Below are positions 54,391 to 62,676 of a DNA stretch of 64,000 bases, in pieces (position 1 is the first letter of the stretch; each line of letters begins with the position of its first letter). Under the pieces are notes generated by a model. That model searched no databases and was not told the DNA's origin. It worked only from the letters and a program-made list of their open reading frames with translations. Both the position numbers and the translations under genes were made by a program. Origin of the DNA: Luteolibacter arcticus (GTDB lineage: Bacteria; Verrucomicrobiota; Verrucomicrobiia; Verrucomicrobiales; Akkermansiaceae); the NCBI RefSeq assembly GCF_025950235.1, contig NZ_JAPDDT010000004.1:124001-188000 (forward strand). The letters run 5' to 3'.

Positions 54391-55368
54391 CTACTCCAGC
54401 ATCGCAGCCAGCGCCGCAGACCAACACTCCGAATGGCCCTCACCAGCCCGCAGCGTGAAGAGCGCCGACAGGCCCTGCTGCTCCGCGAGCTTCATTCCCT
54501 CCTCGGGACCGGCGATGAAAAGCGCGGTCGCCCAAGCGTCGGCATCCATGCACTGCTTGGCGAAGACACTGACCGCCGCCAACGCACCGTCCGAGGACAA
54601 CGCGGTGCGGGGGTCGATCAAATGACGGCGAAACGCATCCCCCGAAGTAGCCACCGAGAGACCACAAAGAGCGGCGACCGTCTCAGGCAGATCGTCCGAA
54701 GATCGCGCGAGCGAAACCCACCACGGTTCGCCATCGGGCTTACAACCATGGCCACGGAGTTCACCGCCGATCTCGATGAGGAAATGCTCCACTCCCAGCG
54801 TCGAGAGACGCTCCGCGGCGAGATCCACCGCGTAGCCTTTCGCAATCGACGACAAGTCGAGTCGCAAGCCACCCGGCTGAAGGGCACGGCCCTTCAAATC
54901 CAGCTTGAGCTTTCGCCACCCGGCTCGCTCGCGAGCTGAGGGAACCTGCTCGGGATGACTCGAACCCGACGGACCGAAACCATGAAGATCGACGATCTCG
55001 CCAAGCGTAGGATCTAACAGACCGTCGGACGCCCGGGCAATCTCGACCGCACGCGAAAGAACCAGGAAGAACTCCGGCGACAACTCATGCCATGTGCCCG
55101 CTTCCGCGCGGTTGAAACGGCAAAGCTCCGAAGCCTCGTCCCAATGGCTCATCTGGCGGATGACGAGCCCGAAGGAAGAAGTCAACGCGGCCTCCACCCA
55201 TTCGAGGTTGAGACCGCGCGGAAGTTGCAGGCAGGCACTCCAGTAAGTGCCCATCGTCTTTCCCGCCAGTGTGCACACCGGAAAGCCGCTGCCGGCCCCG
55301 CGGAGTGCGTCAGCGGGAAGGTCGCGCGGGATCAGCACCCGTCGCGACGCTTGGGAAGAATCGGTCAC
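54391..55368 (-). CDS. apbE: FAD:protein FMN transferase (ApbE-like)
   Basis: 325 aa from GTG 55368, which overlaps the DUF4198 stop (GTGA). ApbE motifs: GKTMGTYWS at the N-terminus, SRAVEIARASDGLLDPTLG, and GGLRLDLSSIAKGYAVDLAA; IEIGGELRGHG and SVFAKQCMDADAWATALFIA follow. ApbE attaches FMN to Thr/Ser of exported redox proteins through a phosphoester bond. Most ApbE proteins are exported lipoproteins, but no signal or lipobox is visible here even in the extended frame to 55464, so it may act in the cytoplasm. Confidence 0.9.
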   Translation of the reverse strand: MTDSSQASRRVLIPRDLPADALRGAGSGFPVCTLAGKTMGTYWSACLQLPRGLNLEWVEAALTSSFGLVIRQMSHWDEASELCRFNRAEAGTWHELSPEFFLVLSRAVEIARASDGLLDPTLGEIVDLHGFGPSGSSHPEQVPSARERAGWRKLKLDLKGRALQPGGLRLDLSSIAKGYAVDLAAERLSTLGVEHFLIEIGGELRGHGCKPDGEPWWVSLARSSDDLPETVAALCGLSVATSGDAFRRHLIDPRTALSSDGALAAVSVFAKQCMDADAWATALFIAGPEEGMKLAEQQGLSALFTLRAGEGHSECWSAALAAMLE

Positions 55369-56153
55369 TCGGGCAAGACCTCGAAGACGGCCGTATAGAC
55401 CGAGCGAGCACCGCCATCGCCCACCACGGCGGCATTCAGCCAGAAGCGACCGGCATCCGGCCACGTGACTTCGAACTCACCCTTGTCATTGGTTGTGGCG
55501 GTGATTTCGCCAGCCTCGCTGCGATAGCGATCGTCGCCCTTGATCACGCTGACCTTCACGCCTGCCGCGGGCTTGCCATTCAGGTGAAGAACGAAGGTGG
55601 CCTTCTCTCCGGCGAAGAGATCATTCGGATGCGTCTGGCCGAAGACGATTTCTAGACCCTTGCCGCTCGGCTTGAGGGCATCGGTGGTCGGCTCGCCGCG
55701 GGTGACAAAGGTCTCCACGCGCGAGTAGCTCTCCGTCACCTTGAGCTCCGGCTTGCCATCGAGGGCAGCGGCTTTAAATTCTGCGGCACTGCCGCGGAAG
55801 TTCTTGGTTTCCTCGCCTTCCTTCCACGACGCCAGGGTCATCTCGCGCACGGTCGCCACCTTGTAGGTGCCTTCCTTGGTCAGCGCGAGGTCGAAGACCG
55901 TGCGGTACTTGCCCTTCGCACCGTTCTGCAGTTCGGCCGGCTGGCCATCGGGACCGATCGCCTTGAAGGCTTCCAGCGGCGGCGCGACGTGATCGGCGAA
56001 GAACAGGTTGTTCGACACCGCGGCGTCGAAGGTGACCCACGGCTCTTCGCCGGAAAGAACGGTGGATGACGGCAGGATCCAGAAGCGATGCGCGAGCGCC
56101 GGACTGGAGAGCGTTACGAGGGCGGCAAGCGCCAGCAGCGGTTTCATGTTCAT
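55365..56153 (-). CDS. DUF4198 family secreted protein
   Basis: 262 aa from ATG 56153 (tandem ATG at 56147). Signal peptide LLALAALVTLSSPALAHRFW; the mature protein begins HRFWILPSSTVLSGEEPWVT, the usual DUF4198 N-terminus. The C-terminal half contains FVLHLNGKPAAGVKVSVIKG and GEFEVTWPDAGRFWLNA, an Ig-like domain. DUF4198 proteins occur with TonB receptors and nickel/iron loci. Fits between DUF2271 and apbE. Confidence 0.88.
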   Translation of the reverse strand: MNMKPLLALAALVTLSSPALAHRFWILPSSTVLSGEEPWVTFDAAVSNNLFFADHVAPPLEAFKAIGPDGQPAELQNGAKGKYRTVFDLALTKEGTYKVATVREMTLASWKEGEETKNFRGSAAEFKAAALDGKPELKVTESYSRVETFVTRGEPTTDALKPSGKGLEIVFGQTHPNDLFAGEKATFVLHLNGKPAAGVKVSVIKGDDRYRSEAGEITATTNDKGEFEVTWPDAGRFWLNAAVVGDGGARSVYTAVFEVLPE

Positions 56154-56166
56154 GATGGAATGGAAT

Positions 56167-56685
56167 TCAGTTGGAAGCTTTGGTTTCGATCTTGATGGCG
56201 ACCTTCCCGAGTTCGACCTTGCCGGCACTGGAAGCATCCACCGCCGACTTGCCATCCCACTTGAAGGGCACCCTGACCATCTCGCGCCCGCCAACCTCGC
56301 GGGACGCTTCGACGACGAGCGAGTATTCGCCTTCCGCAAGCGGCGGCAGCGTCACGACTTTCTCAGGAATGGAAACGGTGTGCGCACCCACCGGGCGGGT
56401 CGGGCTGCTCACACCATCGACTGGCATCTTCAGCGAGCGGCCGCTCTTGCGCCACCACTGGCGGATGTCCTTGAGCCACTTCTCCCCTTCCGCGTTCTTC
56501 ATCTCGGTGTCGTACCAGACAACGAGGTTGGCGGCGTGGGACTTGTCAGGCTTCTCAATCCAGGCCGCGACGTAAGGTCGGTGATACTCGGCGACTTCGA
56601 GCCGCGGGATTTCAATGGTGAGCTGGATCTCGCCGGCACCCGCGGTCGCGAGCCCTGGCGTCAGGAGCAGGAATGCTTTTTTCAT
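56167..56685 (-). CDS. DUF2271 family secreted protein (candidate flavinylation substrate)
   Basis: 172 aa from ATG 56685 with a short signal peptide (KKAFLLLTPGLATAGA). Family features: RPYVAAWIEKPDKSHAANLV, WLKDIRQWWRKSGR and a C-terminal beta domain. Residues 90-96 read DGVSSPT, where ApbE substrates carry DGx[ST]GA[TS]; the acceptor Thr96 is kept but Gly-Ala has become Ser-Pro. Next to apbE and two PepSY proteins, so it is the best candidate partner of ApbE here. Role inferred. Confidence 0.85.
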   Translation of the reverse strand: MKKAFLLLTPGLATAGAGEIQLTIEIPRLEVAEYHRPYVAAWIEKPDKSHAANLVVWYDTEMKNAEGEKWLKDIRQWWRKSGRSLKMPVDGVSSPTRPVGAHTVSIPEKVVTLPPLAEGEYSLVVEASREVGGREMVRVPFKWDGKSAVDASSAGKVELGKVAIKIETKASN

Positions 56686-56689
56686 GAGG

Positions 56690-57361
56690 TCAGTGGACGA
56701 AGAAAACGATAATGACGACCGGCAACAGGATCCCGGCGATAACGACCGGCCACGTCTTGGGCCGGCGCCTAGCGTGCACCCACAACAGCGCCAGACCAGT
56801 AAGGCAGAAGACGACGCAAGCAACCGAGAAGACGTCCAGGAACCACGACCAGGCCGTGCCGGTGTTGCGCCCTTTGTGGAGATCGTTGAGATAGGATATG
56901 GCACCGCGCTTGGTGAGTTCGTAGGTCACCTCCCCGCTCTCGCGATCGATGGTCAGCCACGCATCGCCACCCGGGCGCGGCAGGCTAAGGTAAATCTCAA
57001 ACTCCGACCACTCCGCCGTCTTCCCTTTGACGGTCGTGCGCAGTTCCTTGGCCAGCCATGCCGCGAGTTCGGCGGGCAGCGGCGCCTCGATGTCGGCCTC
57101 GCCGTTGGACGCCAGCGATTTTGTTAGATCGGCGGGCAGGGCCAGCTTGCGCTCGGTGACCTGCGGCTTCGCGGGGATGTCCTTGGCGTGATTGAGCGTG
57201 ATGCCGGTGAAGGCAAACAACAGCATCGCCGCCAGACAAACCGCACTGCTGACCCAGTGCCACAGGTAGAATTGCTTCGTCCAAAATGCCTTCCGCTTCT
57301 TCGCCTCGGCTTCAGGCCGGGCAACGGCGGCGGGTTCCTCGGCTGGAGCGGAAACAGGCAT
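56690..57361 (-). CDS. PepSY-associated TM protein (small)
   Basis: 223 aa from ATG 57361. An N-terminal Ala/Glu segment is followed by a helix starting FYLWHWVSSAVCLAAMLLFA and FTGITLNHAKD. A periplasmic PepSY-like part (FEIYLSLPRPGGDAWLTIDR, ESGEVTYELTKRGAI) follows, then two C-terminal helices (WFLDVFSVACVVFCLTGLAL and VVIAGILLPVVIIVFFV). Conserved His in WHW and LHKGRN are typical. Second gene of the operon, 80 bp after the TonB receptor. Confidence 0.85.
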   Translation of the reverse strand: MPVSAPAEEPAAVARPEAEAKKRKAFWTKQFYLWHWVSSAVCLAAMLLFAFTGITLNHAKDIPAKPQVTERKLALPADLTKSLASNGEADIEAPLPAELAAWLAKELRTTVKGKTAEWSEFEIYLSLPRPGGDAWLTIDRESGEVTYELTKRGAISYLNDLHKGRNTGTAWSWFLDVFSVACVVFCLTGLALLWVHARRRPKTWPVVIAGILLPVVIIVFFVH

Positions 57362-57441
57362 CGTAGCGTGGAAAATCGGGACGGGAAGTACGCCCTGGCG
57401 CACTTCCCGTCCCTTTGCAGCAACCTATGAAAGGGAAGCGG

Positions 57442-59739
57442 TTAGAAGTTCAAGGTGGCGCTGACGATTGCCGAGCGCCCTTGGCCCGGGACGAAGTGAC
57501 CACCACCGACTCGGTCGATGTAATCTTCTTCGAAGAGGTTATCCACGTTGAGCTGGAAGGTGACGTTCTCGTTCATCGCGTAGCTGGCCATCGCGTTCAC
57601 GACGGTGAAGTCGGGCGCCTCCTGGCGAGTCGCCACGTTGTTGTTGTTGAAGCGGCTGTCCACATACTGGGTGCCAATGCCCACCGAGAAGCCCTTCGGC
57701 AGGTCATAGACGGTCCACAGGCTAAAGGAATTCTCCGGCGTGTTACTGATCTCGCTGCCAACCTCCAGGGGAACGCCCGACGCCTTCACCTCGCTGGAAA
57801 GGTAGGTGTAGCCGCCCATCACACGCCAGTTCTCGGTGATGCTGCCGGTGAAGCCGAGTTCGAAGCCTTCGACCACCTGCTCGCCAGTCAACGCCACGAC
57901 TGTTGCATCGGTTGGGTCGGTGGTGCGGGCATTGGTCTTCTCAGTGCGGAAGATGGCACCGGTCAGCAGCAGCTTTTCATCGAAGAACTCCCACTTTGCA
58001 CCCAGCTCGATGGTCTCGTTCTCTTCCGGATCCACATTGAAGAGGTTGATGCTGTTGTTGGTTGGGATGAGCGGACCGGTTGGATCCGCAGGATTGACCC
58101 CATAGGTCGGCGCGGCGATGTAGGTGAGATTCTCCGTCCCGGGGTTGAACGATGTGCCGTAGGCGAGATAGATGCTGCCTTCCTCGCACGGCTTGTAGGT
58201 GATGGCACCGCGATAGCTGAACATCGAGTCGTCGCGCTGGAGCGGGGTCGCCACGCCGGTGGTGGTCGCGGTGTCGGCACCACGGCCGTAGTAGTCCACA
58301 TCGTAGCTATCCCAACGAACCCCGCCGGTGATCTCCCAATGCTCGTTGATCGTGGCGGTGTCGAAGAGATAGAACGCCAGGGTGTCCGAGACGGTATCGG
58401 TGATGGCACCGTTGCGGCGGATGATACCGGTGAACGGGACGAGCACCTCACCGGTGATCAGGTCGATCTGCGGCGTCGGAGCTGCAGTCATGCTGCCGGG
58501 CACGAAGTTGCCGCGGCCATAAAGGCGGGACGTCTCGCGACCGATCTCCATGCCACCCACCATGTTGTGCTCCACGCTACCGGTGTTGAAGTCGTAGCGG
58601 ATGTCGGTCTGGCTGAAGAGCGCGTCGTCGATTTGCTCGCGGGACTGGAGCTGCTGGTTGAGCGTGGTGGTGGGGAAGGTACCATTGACGAAGCGCGGCG
58701 CGGTATAGATCGAGTCACGATCATTGCGGCCGTAGCGCAGCGTGCTGCGCAGCTTCAGCTTGTCGTTGAAGTCGTGCTCGAAGATACCGGTGATCAGATC
58801 GGTCTGAACCTTCTCATAGTCGCGAACCGGATTCCCATACCAGCGCTCGAAATCGACCGGCGGAATTCCCGGCGGAAGGGCTGGATTCACGCTCGTGCGA
58901 GGAACCCACGGAATGCCGTAATCCGGCGTGTTTTCCTGATCGAGGTGCATGTAGGACAGCGTGAAACGCGTGTCCGTGCCGAGACCCCACGAGATCGACG
59001 GAGCAATGCCCCAGCGCTCGTTCTCCACGCCGTCGCGGCCCGGGATATCTTGGTCGTGGTAGACACCATTGAGGCGGAAGGCACCACAGCCGGCGAATTC
59101 CTGGTTCAGGTCGAAGGTGCCGCGCATGTAATTGTCGGTGCCGCCGCTGAGCGTGCCGCCGTAGGAATTATCGAGGTGCGGGGTCTTGGTGACGATGTTG
59201 ATCGAGCCGCCGGTGGAACCGCGGCCGGTGCTGGCCGACGAGGGGCCCTTGGTCACTTCCACCTGCTCGAAGTTGAACGGGTCGCGGGAATAACCACCGC
59301 TGGAGGTGTCGCGCATGCCATCGACGAAGATATCGGAGCGCGCCGCGAAGCCGCGGATCGCAAGGTTATCGCCGGCCGGACCGCCGCCGCCTTCACCGGC
59401 CTGCATGCTGATGCCGGGGACATTCCGCAGCACGTCGCGGAGATTGGAGGCAGCCTGCTCCTTCATGACCTCGGCCGGAATGACCGTCACGGTCTGGGCC
59501 ACGTCGCGAAGCGGTTGGGTCACCTTCGGCGACTGGAGGCGTTCCGGCTTGTAGAGGCTCTTCTCAAGGTCTGCCTGAACGACCATTTCCCCCAGGTTCT
59601 CGGTCTTCGGCTCCTCCTTCTTCTCAGCAGTAGTGGCCGGGGTTTGGGCAGCGAGTTGACCAAGGGCAAACAGAGTGCCGGTGAAGACAAATCCCTCCGG
59701 AAGACGGGAGGAACGCAGGCTGGTATCGTGGTGGTTCAT
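57442..59739 (-). CDS. TonB-dependent siderophore receptor (Fiu/FhuA-like)
   Basis: 765 aa. A signal-like N-terminus (FTGTLFALGQLAAQ) and a TonB-box-like ENLGEMVVQA are followed by the plug domain (VTVIPAEVMKEQAASNLRDV, GNLAIRGF-like DNLAIRGFAARSD, KGPSSASTGRGSTGGSINIV) and a 22-strand-type barrel. It ends with a canonical aromatic residue (ATLNF). Plug motifs match catecholate-type siderophore receptors (Fiu group). Divergent from a PiuC-type dioxygenase, the usual neighbour of this receptor type. It heads the PepSY/DUF2271/DUF4198/ApbE operon. Confidence 0.93.
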   Translation of the reverse strand: MNHHDTSLRSSRLPEGFVFTGTLFALGQLAAQTPATTAEKKEEPKTENLGEMVVQADLEKSLYKPERLQSPKVTQPLRDVAQTVTVIPAEVMKEQAASNLRDVLRNVPGISMQAGEGGGGPAGDNLAIRGFAARSDIFVDGMRDTSSGGYSRDPFNFEQVEVTKGPSSASTGRGSTGGSINIVTKTPHLDNSYGGTLSGGTDNYMRGTFDLNQEFAGCGAFRLNGVYHDQDIPGRDGVENERWGIAPSISWGLGTDTRFTLSYMHLDQENTPDYGIPWVPRTSVNPALPPGIPPVDFERWYGNPVRDYEKVQTDLITGIFEHDFNDKLKLRSTLRYGRNDRDSIYTAPRFVNGTFPTTTLNQQLQSREQIDDALFSQTDIRYDFNTGSVEHNMVGGMEIGRETSRLYGRGNFVPGSMTAAPTPQIDLITGEVLVPFTGIIRRNGAITDTVSDTLAFYLFDTATINEHWEITGGVRWDSYDVDYYGRGADTATTTGVATPLQRDDSMFSYRGAITYKPCEEGSIYLAYGTSFNPGTENLTYIAAPTYGVNPADPTGPLIPTNNSINLFNVDPEENETIELGAKWEFFDEKLLLTGAIFRTEKTNARTTDPTDATVVALTGEQVVEGFELGFTGSITENWRVMGGYTYLSSEVKASGVPLEVGSEISNTPENSFSLWTVYDLPKGFSVGIGTQYVDSRFNNNNVATRQEAPDFTVVNAMASYAMNENVTFQLNVDNLFEEDYIDRVGGGHFVPGQGRSAIVSATLNF

Positions 59740-59791
59740 GCGGAAATCAGTGCGCGCGAGTCAGGATTCAGGGAAGCATCGCGAGAAGCTG

Positions 59792-59812
59792 TTGCGAATG
59801 CGTCTCAATTAC
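59792..59812. promoter_or_regulatory. Fur-box-like site in the divergent receptor/PiuC gap
   Basis: GCGAATGCGTCTCAATTAC (59794-59812) agrees with the E. coli 19-base Fur consensus at about 10 of 19 positions and has the GAATG...CTCA half-site form common in real boxes. It lies 53 bp from the receptor start and 129 bp from the dioxygenase start. No other operator stands out in the 200-bp gap. Candidate only. Confidence 0.4.
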
Positions 59813-59940
59813 TCGAAACTGTCAAAACGAAAAATCCCCTGCCCTCAGAATTGGCAATTTACCGCTAATCGAGGGCGATTGACCGGGAATTCCGGGAAAT
59901 GACCTTGACCCGATACCCCCGCCCCGGACGAGAGAAGTCC

Positions 59941-60633
59941 ATGATCCTTTGCATCCCCGACGTTCTGAACCCTGCGCAAACCGCCGATTACCGCCGTTTG
60001 CTGGAGGAGGCCGATTGGGAAGATGGCAAGGCGACCGCTGGCCATCAGGCCGCGAAAACCAAGGACAACATGCAGATCCCCGCCACCCACCCGGTGGCGC
60101 GCGAGGTCGGCGACGCGATCCTGCGAGCCCTTGCGACAAATCCCCTCTTCCAATCGGCGGCGTTGCCGCTGCACTTCCTTCCGCCGATGTTCAACCGCTA
60201 CTCGGGCGGCCAGACCTTTGGCACCCACGTCGATGGTTCCATCCGCCAGATTCCCGGCATCTCGCAGCGCATCCGCACCGATCTCTCGTGCACGCTGTTT
60301 TTTGCCGGCCCGGAGGAATACGATGGCGGCGAACTGATCATCGAGGACACCTACGGCTCCAAGAGCGTGAAGCTGCCCGCCGGCCACATGGTGGTCTATC
60401 CATCCACCAGCCTGCACCGCGTGACGCCCGTGACCCGCGGCACCCGGTTGTGCTCGTTCTTCTGGGTGCAGAGCATGATCCGCTCCGATGAGCAGCGCTC
60501 CATCCTCTTCGACCTCGACATCGCCATCCAGCGCATCTCTTCCTCCCTCCCCGATCACGAGGCAGCCGGCCAATCGGCCGTCCAACTCACCGGCGTATAT
60601 CACAACCTGATCCGCCAGTGGGCCGAGATGTGA
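59941..60633 (+). CDS. PKHD-type Fe(II)/2-oxoglutarate hydroxylase (PiuC/YbiX-like)
   Basis: 230 aa from ATG 59941. Metal ligands H96 and D98 (GTHVDGS) and distal H159 (STSLHRV) are in place, and R169 may bind 2-oxoglutarate. PMFNRYSGG, YDGGELIIED and PAGHMVVYPSTSLH match the PiuC/YbiX group, found beside TonB siderophore receptors and regulated by iron. The reaction is unknown. Confidence 0.93.
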   Translation: MILCIPDVLNPAQTADYRRLLEEADWEDGKATAGHQAAKTKDNMQIPATHPVAREVGDAILRALATNPLFQSAALPLHFLPPMFNRYSGGQTFGTHVDGSIRQIPGISQRIRTDLSCTLFFAGPEEYDGGELIIEDTYGSKSVKLPAGHMVVYPSTSLHRVTPVTRGTRLCSFFWVQSMIRSDEQRSILFDLDIAIQRISSSLPDHEAAGQSAVQLTGVYHNLIRQWAEM

Positions 60634-60643
60634 TGGTCAAACT

Positions 60644-60680
60644 GGGAACGCGGAATTCATTCCGCCCGAATGGTCCCTTC
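60644..60680 (+). repeat. Dispersed intergenic repeat, second locus
   Basis: GGGAACGCGGAATTCATTCC then GCCCGAATGGTCCCTTC, matching 35167-35203 with few changes. It lies just after the dioxygenase stop, in a convergent gap with the hydroxy-acid dehydrogenase. Confidence 0.65.
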
Positions 60681-60701
60681 GGCCGACTAAATTCCGTGCC
60701 C

Positions 60702-61781
60702 TCAATAGACCACCGATCGATCGATCGACGACAACGTCGCCCGCCCTGTTAGAGCCATCGCGATCTCCAACTCCGTCCTCAAGATCTTCAGCACATGAGC
60801 CACGCCGGTCGCACCAGCCACGGCGAGGCCGTGCAGAACGGGACGGCCGACCATCACCGCGGACGCACCTAGCGCGAGAGCTTTCAGGATGTCGGTCCCG
60901 CGTCGGATTCCACTGTCTAACAAAATCGGTAGTTGCCAAGCCACCGCCTCCGCGATCTTCGGAAGCACTTCGATCGCCGCCGGCACCGTATCGAGCGTAC
61001 GCCCACCGTGATTCGAAACCACGATGCCCGAGAACCCTTCAGCCACGGCGATGCGCGCATCCTCCGGATCAAGCACGCCCTTCAAGATCACCGGCAACGA
61101 CGTCAGCGACCTCAGCCACGCGAGGTCCTTCCAAGTCGGAGCAGTTTCTAACAACGGCGTGCCGAATACCCCCTCGGCAAGCGGCAATGACTTCATCCCG
61201 CGCAAATTCACCGCCTCGATGCCCGGCGGCAATCGAAAGCCGGCGCGCTGCTCGCGATTGCGCAGACCGCTCAGCGGCGCATCTGCCGTCACCACCAGCG
61301 CGGCATAGCCGCCGGCTTCGACGCGCTTCACCAGCTCCGCCGTGAACCCGCGGTCGGCCTGCACATAAAGCTGGAACCACGGAGGAACCGTGGCCGCCTT
61401 CGAGATGTCTTCGAGCGGGATGCCTGCCGACGTGCTCACGGTGAGACAGGCTTCCATCACCGAGGCCCCGAGCACGGTCGCGCGCTCACCGTCCGGATGA
61501 AATAGCCGGTGAAAGGCCGTCGGAGCGATGAAAACCGGGTGAGCATAGCTCCGGCCAAACAGCTCCAGCCGCGTATTCGCACCGGCCAGGTCGCGCAGGA
61601 TCCGCGGCGACAGTTTCAGCCGCTCGAAGGCCGCGCGATTCTCCCGCAAGGTCAGCTCATCCGCAGCGCCCCCCGAAAGATAAGCCCAGGCGCTTTCCTC
61701 CACGCGCTCACGAGCGAGCGCCTCGTAGTCATCGAGTGAGACGACCTCCGGTGGGATCGAGGAAAGCGGCGGGAGCGGCAT
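60702..61781 (-). CDS. FMN-dependent alpha-hydroxy-acid dehydrogenase/oxidase
   Basis: 359 aa. FMN-binding TIM barrel of the glycolate-oxidase/lactate-dehydrogenase family: ARERVEESAWAYLSGGAADE, FIAPTAFHRLFHPDGE, LTVSTSAGIPLEDISKAA, PWFQLYVQADRG, PVILKGVLDPEDA, active-site VVSNHGGRTLD, LDSGIRRGTDILKALALGA and GRPVLHGLAVAG. It oxidises a 2-hydroxy acid to the 2-oxo acid; whether it is an oxidase or a quinone-linked dehydrogenase is not clear. It gives a second lactate-type enzyme beside the one at 35331. Confidence 0.9.
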   Translation of the reverse strand: MPLPPLSSIPPEVVSLDDYEALARERVEESAWAYLSGGAADELTLRENRAAFERLKLSPRILRDLAGANTRLELFGRSYAHPVFIAPTAFHRLFHPDGERATVLGASVMEACLTVSTSAGIPLEDISKAATVPPWFQLYVQADRGFTAELVKRVEAGGYAALVVTADAPLSGLRNREQRAGFRLPPGIEAVNLRGMKSLPLAEGVFGTPLLETAPTWKDLAWLRSLTSLPVILKGVLDPEDARIAVAEGFSGIVVSNHGGRTLDTVPAAIEVLPKIAEAVAWQLPILLDSGIRRGTDILKALALGASAVMVGRPVLHGLAVAGATGVAHVLKILRTELEIAMALTGRATLSSIDRSVVY

Positions 61782-61836
61782 GGCGGGGCGATCCTAACGA
61801 CTCACCTTCGCCGTGGCGACTCCGATCCAGCTTCCT

Positions 61837-61917
61837 GTAGGCGCGGCGGTGAAACCGCGGAAGCCACGGGCAAAGACGGCCTCTCCCGTGTTTCCGCATT
61901 CTCACGAATGCGCCTAC
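61837..61917. repeat. Long intergenic hairpin between truB and the hydroxy-acid dehydrogenase
   Basis: GTAGGCGC...ACCGCGGAA and TTTCCGC...GCGCCTAC form the outer stem, with an inner CACGGG/CCCGTG stem. The fold is imperfect in the middle. It lies downstream of truB on the minus strand, so it could serve as a terminator, or be a dispersed repeat of unknown type. Confidence 0.5.
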
Positions 61918-61925
61918 GCAAAAAC

Positions 61926-62660
61926 TTAAGCACCGCGCATCAGCGAGATCTCCGCGAGACTCACCAAAGTCTTCCACAGCTCCTCACGCGGCATCGTCTT
62001 GAGCTGATCGACCGTGATCGCACGATCCAATGTGAAGCGTCCAGAACGGCTCCGGCGCAGGGCACTGAGGTGCGCACCGCAGCCGAGCTTGGCACCGATG
62101 TCGTGCGCATACGTCCGCACGTAGAAGCCCTTCGAGCAGTTCACCACGAAATCCACTTCCGGCAGCTCGATACGACGGATCTCGTACTTCGACACGGTCA
62201 CCGGCCGCGGCGCTCGTTCCACTTCCTGACCCTTGCGGGCCAGCTTGTAGAGCGGCACGCCGTCCTTCTTGATCGCGGAGACCATCGGCGGGATCTGCTC
62301 GAAGGCACCGGTGAATTCACCGAAGGCCGCATCGATCTGCTCCGCGCTAAAATTCGCCACTTCCTTTTCCACGAGCACGTCGCCCTGGCGGTCCTGCGTG
62401 GAGGTCACCTTGCCGAGCGTGAGGGTTCCCTCATACTCCTTGTCCTCGCTCATCAGGAGGTCCTGGATCTTGGTGGCGCGTTCGATCACCAGCATCAACA
62501 GCCCGGTGGCCATCGGATCGAGGGTGCCGCAGTGGCCAATCTTCTTCGTGCCCAGCGAACGGCGGGCAATGGCGACCACGTCATGCGAGGTCATGTCGGG
62601 AGCCTTGTCCACCAGCAGCACGCCGCTGGGCACCATCGGGCCGGGATTCGGTCGATTCAT
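61926..62660 (-). CDS. truB: tRNA pseudouridine(55) synthase
   Basis: 244 aa from ATG 62660. Catalytic Asp48 in IGHCGTLDPMATG, preceded by VLLVDKAPDMTSHDVV. FSAEQIDAAFGEFTGAFEQI, SAIKKDGVPLYKLARKGQEV and YVRTYAHDIGAKLGCGAHLS match TruB. It makes pseudouridine-55 in the T-loop of tRNAs. The length is short because the C-terminal PUA-like part is reduced. 16 bp after the DHH gene. Confidence 0.95.
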   Translation of the reverse strand: MNRPNPGPMVPSGVLLVDKAPDMTSHDVVAIARRSLGTKKIGHCGTLDPMATGLLMLVIERATKIQDLLMSEDKEYEGTLTLGKVTSTQDRQGDVLVEKEVANFSAEQIDAAFGEFTGAFEQIPPMVSAIKKDGVPLYKLARKGQEVERAPRPVTVSKYEIRRIELPEVDFVVNCSKGFYVRTYAHDIGAKLGCGAHLSALRRSRSGRFTLDRAITVDQLKTMPREELWKTLVSLAEISLMRGA

Positions 62661-62676
62661 ATAAAAGTTCAGTCAG

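Noticed and set aside
57415-59868. 817-aa plus-strand open frame
   Set aside because: Antisense to the TonB receptor; low-complexity and no start context.
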